Source of the DNA: Candidatus Sulfidibacterium hydrothermale
Lineage (GTDB): Bacteria; Bacteroidota; Bacteroidia; Bacteroidales; F082
NCBI RefSeq assembly: GCF_020149915.1
Contig: NZ_CP083760.1
Coordinates: 2,976,001 to 3,040,000, forward strand
Length of the DNA stretch: 64,000 nucleotides
Reading direction: 5' to 3'
Under the pieces are notes generated by a model, which saw only the letters and a list, made by a program, of their open reading frames with translations, was not told the origin of the DNA and ran no database searches. The stretch's first letter is position 1, and the number at the start of each line of letters is the position of its first letter. Shown here piece by piece: positions 60,721-64,000 of the stretch. Position numbers and translations under genes: made by a program.

Positions 60721-62871
60721 ATGAAAATTAATGGTATGTTTCAAACCGTACAAAAGCGTGACGGACGGCGGGTTCCGTTTGACGCTGACAAAATCACTTT
60801 TGCTGTTTTTAAAGCCCTGCGTGCCACCGGGCAACCCGACAGAATTCTGGCCGGGAAAATTACGCAAAAAGTCATCCAAAAACTTACGTCTCCCGTGCCC
60901 ACCGTGGAAGAGATTCAGGACGCCGTGGAATTTGAACTTTTTGAGCAGAAGCTGTATAAAACAGCCAAAGCGTACATTATTTACCGGAAACAGCATGAAG
61001 GGATGCGCCATGTGAAAGAGCTTTTTTCCAACATCGACATGGTGGACCAATACCTGAACAACAACGACTGGCGCATTAAAGAGAGTGCCAACTCTACCTA
61101 CTCGCTGCAGGGAATGAACCAGCACATTTCGACCATTATCAGTTCGCAGTATTGGCTGAACAAGGTTTACCCCGACGAAATTGCCCGGGCACACAAAAGT
61201 GGTCGTCTGCATATCCACGATTTGGGATATCTGAGTGTTTACTGTGTGGGATGGGATTTGCAGGAACTTATTATGGTGGGTTTTAAAGGGGTTCCCGGAA
61301 AGGTGGAAAGCAAACCGGCCAAACATTTTCGCACGCTGCTGGGGCAAATTGTCAACTTTTTTTATACCATGCAGGGCGAAGCGGCCGGCGCACAGGCGTT
61401 TTCCAATTTCGACACTTACCTGGCCCCTTTTATCCGGCATGACGGCTTGTCGTACCGCGAAGTGAAACAAGCTTTGCAGGAATTTATGTTTAACATGAAC
61501 ATCCCCACGCGGGTGGGATTTCAAACACCTTTTACAAACATCACGATGGATTTGGTGGTTCCGGAAAACATGAAAAACCTCGGGGTGATCATCGGCGGGA
61601 AGATGCAGGATACCGTTTACGGCGATTATCAAAAGGAAATGGATATGCTGAACCGGGCTTTTGCCGAAGTAATGACGGAAGGTGATGCCAACGGACGGAT
61701 ATTTTCATTTCCCATTCCCACTTACAACATCACCAAAGACTTCGACTGGGATAACGAAAACCGGGAACCCATTTGGGAAATGACGGCCAAATACGGCATT
61801 CCGTACTTTTCCAATTTTGTGAATTCGAACATGTCGCCCGACGATGTACGGTCGATGTGCTGCCGGCTGCGGCTGGACACTTCTGAACTGCGATCGCGGG
61901 GCGGCGGACTTTTCGGGGCCAATCCGCTGACCGGTTCCATCGGCGTGGTGACGCTGAATTTGCCGCGCGTGGCTTACGAATCGAAAACAGAAGCCGAACT
62001 GTACCAGAAAATTGAAAAGCTGATGGTGCTGGCCAAAGAGAGCCTGGAAATCAAACGAAAACTGATTGAGAAATTTACGGAAAACGGTCTGTATCCCTAC
62101 TCTCGTTTTTATTTGCGGAACATCAAACTGCGTAACGGGGCTTACTGGGACAACCATTTTTCAACCATCGGACTCATCGGCATGAACGAGTGCCTGTTAA
62201 ACTTTTGGGGAACCGACATCACCACCTACGAAGGAAAACGATTTGCCGAGCAGATTATGGATTTTATGCGGGACAAATTACAGGAATTTCAGACGGAAAC
62301 AGGCCACATTTACAACCTGGAAGCCACCCCGGCCGAAGGAACAACTTACCGGCTGGCACAAATCGACAAAGCGCAGTATCCCGACATTATTACCGCCAAC
62401 GAAAAGCAGGTGAGAGAAAACGGTGCCGCCCCCTACTACACCAATTCCAGCCAGTTGCCGGTAGGCCATACCGATGACATTTTTGAAGCGCTGGAATTGC
62501 AGGACAGCCTGCAGACAAAATATACCGGCGGAACGGTTTTTCACACTTTTGTAGGCGAAAGTCAGCTGCCGCCGGCCTCGGTAAAAAAGCTGGTAAAAGT
62601 CGTCTGCGAAAATTTCAAACTTCCCTATTTTACGCTGTCGCCCACATTTAGCATTTGCCCCGAACACGGATACATTTACGGCGAACACAAATATTGCCCC
62701 AAATGCGAAGAAGAAGGGAAACAAAACCGGTGTGAAGTGTATTCGCGTATTGTGGGGTATCTGCGTCCGGTAGATCAGTGGAACGACGGTAAACAATCGG
62801 AATTTGAAGACCGGAAGCTGTTTGACAGCAAAATTGAAACCGGTGTGCCAACAGAATTACAGGAAGCTTAG
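60721..62871 (+). CDS. nrdD: Anaerobic ribonucleoside-triphosphate reductase (class III)
   Basis: A 716-residue glycyl-radical enzyme that makes deoxyribonucleotides without oxygen. The N-terminal ATP-cone (about residues 8-95, KRDGRRVPFDADKITFAVFKAL) gives allosteric control. The barrel core includes GRLHIHDLGY and MCCRLRLDTSEL. Near the C-terminus, four Cys (CPEH, CPKC, RCEVY) form the zinc site, and the glycyl radical is G679 in RIVGYLRP. Six nt separate it from nrdG. The cobalamin riboswitch upstream implies that another, B12-dependent class II reductase is encoded elsewhere. Confidence 0.96.
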   Translation: MKINGMFQTVQKRDGRRVPFDADKITFAVFKALRATGQPDRILAGKITQKVIQKLTSPVPTVEEIQDAVEFELFEQKLYKTAKAYIIYRKQHEGMRHVKELFSNIDMVDQYLNNNDWRIKESANSTYSLQGMNQHISTIISSQYWLNKVYPDEIARAHKSGRLHIHDLGYLSVYCVGWDLQELIMVGFKGVPGKVESKPAKHFRTLLGQIVNFFYTMQGEAAGAQAFSNFDTYLAPFIRHDGLSYREVKQALQEFMFNMNIPTRVGFQTPFTNITMDLVVPENMKNLGVIIGGKMQDTVYGDYQKEMDMLNRAFAEVMTEGDANGRIFSFPIPTYNITKDFDWDNENREPIWEMTAKYGIPYFSNFVNSNMSPDDVRSMCCRLRLDTSELRSRGGGLFGANPLTGSIGVVTLNLPRVAYESKTEAELYQKIEKLMVLAKESLEIKRKLIEKFTENGLYPYSRFYLRNIKLRNGAYWDNHFSTIGLIGMNECLLNFWGTDITTYEGKRFAEQIMDFMRDKLQEFQTETGHIYNLEATPAEGTTYRLAQIDKAQYPDIITANEKQVRENGAAPYYTNSSQLPVGHTDDIFEALELQDSLQTKYTGGTVFHTFVGESQLPPASVKKLVKVVCENFKLPYFTLSPTFSICPEHGYIYGEHKYCPKCEEEGKQNRCEVYSRIVGYLRPVDQWNDGKQSEFEDRKLFDSKIETGVPTELQEA

Positions 62872-62877
62872 GGGGTT

Positions 62878-63540
62878 ATGAAGATAGCCGGATTTAAAAA
62901 ACAGAGCCTGATTGATTTTCCGGGGAACATCAGCACGGTGATTTTTACGCAGGGATGTAATTTCCGCTGTGGGTTTTGCCACAATCCCGACCTGGTGTTG
63001 CCCGAAAAATTCGGGCCTTTGTACAAACAGGAAATGCTGTTTGATTACCTGAACAAATACCGCCATCTGCTGGATGCCGTTTGCATTACCGGCGGCGAGC
63101 CGACACTGCACAACGATTTGCCTGATTTTATCCGGGAAATAAAAAGTTTCGGGCTGAAAGTAAAACTGGACAGTAACGGCACCCGTCCGGATATGCTGGC
63201 TTTGCTCTTCGAACAGAAACTGCTGGATTTTATCGCTATGGACATTAAACAGGTGCTCGATTTTTCGCTGTACAACGCCATTGTCGGCAATACGTTAAAT
63301 CGGACGGTCTTTGACAAGATACTTCGTTCGATAACTCTGATAGAAAATGCGGGTATTGACTACGAATTTCGCACCACCGTCATCAAAGGGGTTCATCAGC
63401 CGGAACAAATAAAGGCATTGCGAAAAAGATTTGGCCGGCATTACAAAATACAGCAATTCAACCCGGAAATAACTTTAAACCCGGATGTGACCGGCGAACC
63501 GTTTTCCGAGAAAGAGTTTCAGGCATTTCAGGCCGGATAG
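62878..63540 (+). CDS. nrdG: Anaerobic ribonucleotide reductase-activating protein (radical SAM)
   Basis: A 220-residue radical SAM enzyme that installs the glycyl radical on NrdD. The [4Fe-4S] ligands are C27-x3-C31-x2-C34 (GCNFRCGFC). The SAM-binding GGEPTLH motif follows at about 66. This longer form, starting IAGFKKQSLIDFPGNIS, is common in anaerobes and differs from the short E. coli type. A G-rich stretch precedes the ATG. It is cotranscribed with nrdD under the riboswitch. Confidence 0.94.
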   Translation: MKIAGFKKQSLIDFPGNISTVIFTQGCNFRCGFCHNPDLVLPEKFGPLYKQEMLFDYLNKYRHLLDAVCITGGEPTLHNDLPDFIREIKSFGLKVKLDSNGTRPDMLALLFEQKLLDFIAMDIKQVLDFSLYNAIVGNTLNRTVFDKILRSITLIENAGIDYEFRTTVIKGVHQPEQIKALRKRFGRHYKIQQFNPEITLNPDVTGEPFSEKEFQAFQAG

Positions 63541-63901
63541 ACAACCGGTTTTCTTTGTGGTAAGAGAACCCATGAACGCAAAGGCGAAGGGTGAGATGGG
63601 GCGAAATGGCGAAATAAGTGTCAATTTTTTAAAAAAGGCTTCCTTTGTGCCATCCTTTACGCGCCTTGGTGGTAAGAGAAACCACGAAGGAACGCGAAGT
63701 GCATCACGAAGGAACGCAAAGGAGGATCGAGAAAACAGCATCACCTTTCAGGTCGGACCGGACCTGAAAGGTGGAAAGTTATTTCCCAATTCCTGTATTC
63801 AACCTTTCAAGTCCTGTTCGACTTGAAAGGTTACGGAAACCGCTTTCGAGCATTCACACTCAAAGCCATCAATCTTCTTTGAATTTGTGTCAGGAAAGGT
63901 T
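63541..63901. repeat. Intergenic repeats with two palindromic hairpins
   Basis: It contains CTTTGTGGT/ACCACGAAGG repeats (about 63553-63720) and two perfect hairpins: ACCTTTCAGGTC (63743-63772) and AACCTTTCAAGTC (63801-63832). No gene is supported; an 89-codon frame at 63557 is repeat-derived. Confidence 0.75.
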
Positions 63902-64000
63902 TCACGCCGTCCGCAGCTCAATCAGCGTAATTTCGGGCAAAATGCCGATACGTCCCGGGTAGCCAATGGAACCCAGCCCGCGGTTTACGTAAATCTGCCG
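63902..64000 (-). CDS. Metallophosphoesterase, C-terminal fragment
   Basis: The last 32 codons of a minus-strand gene that continues beyond the window. They read IYVNRGLGSIGYPGRIGILPEITLIEL and end with a TGA stop. This is the typical end of YaeI-like calcineurin-type phosphoesterases (the YVNRGLG and PPEITLL pattern). The catalytic metal-binding motifs lie outside the window, so function is by C-terminal resemblance only. Confidence 0.75.
   Translation of the reverse strand, partial: RQIYVNRGLGSIGYPGRIGILPEITLIELRTA

Noticed and set aside
60694-61632. 312-codon open frame antisense to nrdD
   Set aside because: It is a shadow of the nrdD coding frame: no recognisable domain and no promoter. 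The sense strand is a clear full-length enzyme.
63557-63826. 89-codon frame after nrdG
   Set aside because: It is composed of CTTTGTGGT/ACCACGAAGG repeats and a palindromic hairpin; no protein family resemblance.

Overview
The window comes from a chromosome of a member of the Bacteroidota. Three things point there: type IX secretion (T9SS) substrates next to a PorP/SprF protein, many TAnnTTTG promoter boxes (the -7 element used by the Bacteroidota sigma factor), and RprXY-like and LytTR two-component pairs. The lifestyle looks anaerobic to facultative, with an anaerobic class III ribonucleotide reductase, a peroxiredoxin and amino-acid/acyl-CoA fermentation genes. No plasmid or phage backbone is visible.

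Layout. 1-5.8 kb: cold-shock protein, Nramp-Usp metal importer, an intact IS3-type insertion sequence, a CDF exporter with Mn-type motifs and thioredoxin reductase. 5.8-14 kb: folB, gltX, a ComB-like phosphatase, a Dus enzyme, a metallo-beta-lactamase-fold hydrolase, tsaB and an efflux adaptor with its outer-membrane partner. 14-17 kb: LiaF-like protein, TM2 protein and a LytS/LytR pair. 17-18.8 kb: a 387-bp tandem repeat array. 18.8-21.9 kb: lower mevalonate operon with a prenyl synthase. 22-27 kb: tRNA-Cys, a GIY-YIG nuclease gene among MITE-like repeats, and a chimeric secreted repeat protein. 27-35.7 kb: a PfkB sugar/nucleoside kinase and a T9SS operon (type B substrate, PorP/SprF, type A substrate). 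35.8-40.5 kb: tRNA-Asn, dnaG with a promoter-terminator leader in front, and an RprXY-like pair. 41-48.7 kb: a leucine degradation operon (methylcrotonyl-CoA carboxylase, methylglutaconyl-CoA hydratase, acyl-CoA dehydrogenase, acetoacetate CoA-transferase), interrupted between the two CoA-transferase genes by a one-gene cassette. 48.7-54.5 kb: S37 peptidase, isocitrate/isopropylmalate-type dehydrogenase, HD protein, zinc-ribbon protein, secreted beta-propeller and aldo/keto reductase. 55-60 kb: acyl-CoA transferase, peroxiredoxin and dxs, with two copies of a 148-nt GC-rich RNA-like element. 60.4-63.5 kb: a cobalamin riboswitch ahead of nrdDG. The window ends inside a metallophosphoesterase.

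How the genes fit together. The leucine operon leads to HMG-CoA and acetoacetate, and HMG-CoA is also the precursor of the mevalonate pathway whose lower steps lie at 19.8-21.9 kb. dxs at 58 kb belongs to the alternative MEP route or feeds thiamine and pyridoxal phosphate. The riboswitch suggests that the B12-independent NrdD is repressed when B12 is available.

The most novel-looking object is the cassette at 41754-42225. It holds a GxxExxY (PD-(D/E)xK-like) nuclease gene between inverted clusters of CGCnAAAG repeats and is flanked by a 9-bp direct repeat. A second small nuclease gene (GIY-YIG, 22352-22666) also sits between inverted repeat ends, and these are shared with a dispersed 79-bp MITE-like family. 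Both suggest small nuclease-encoding mobile elements.
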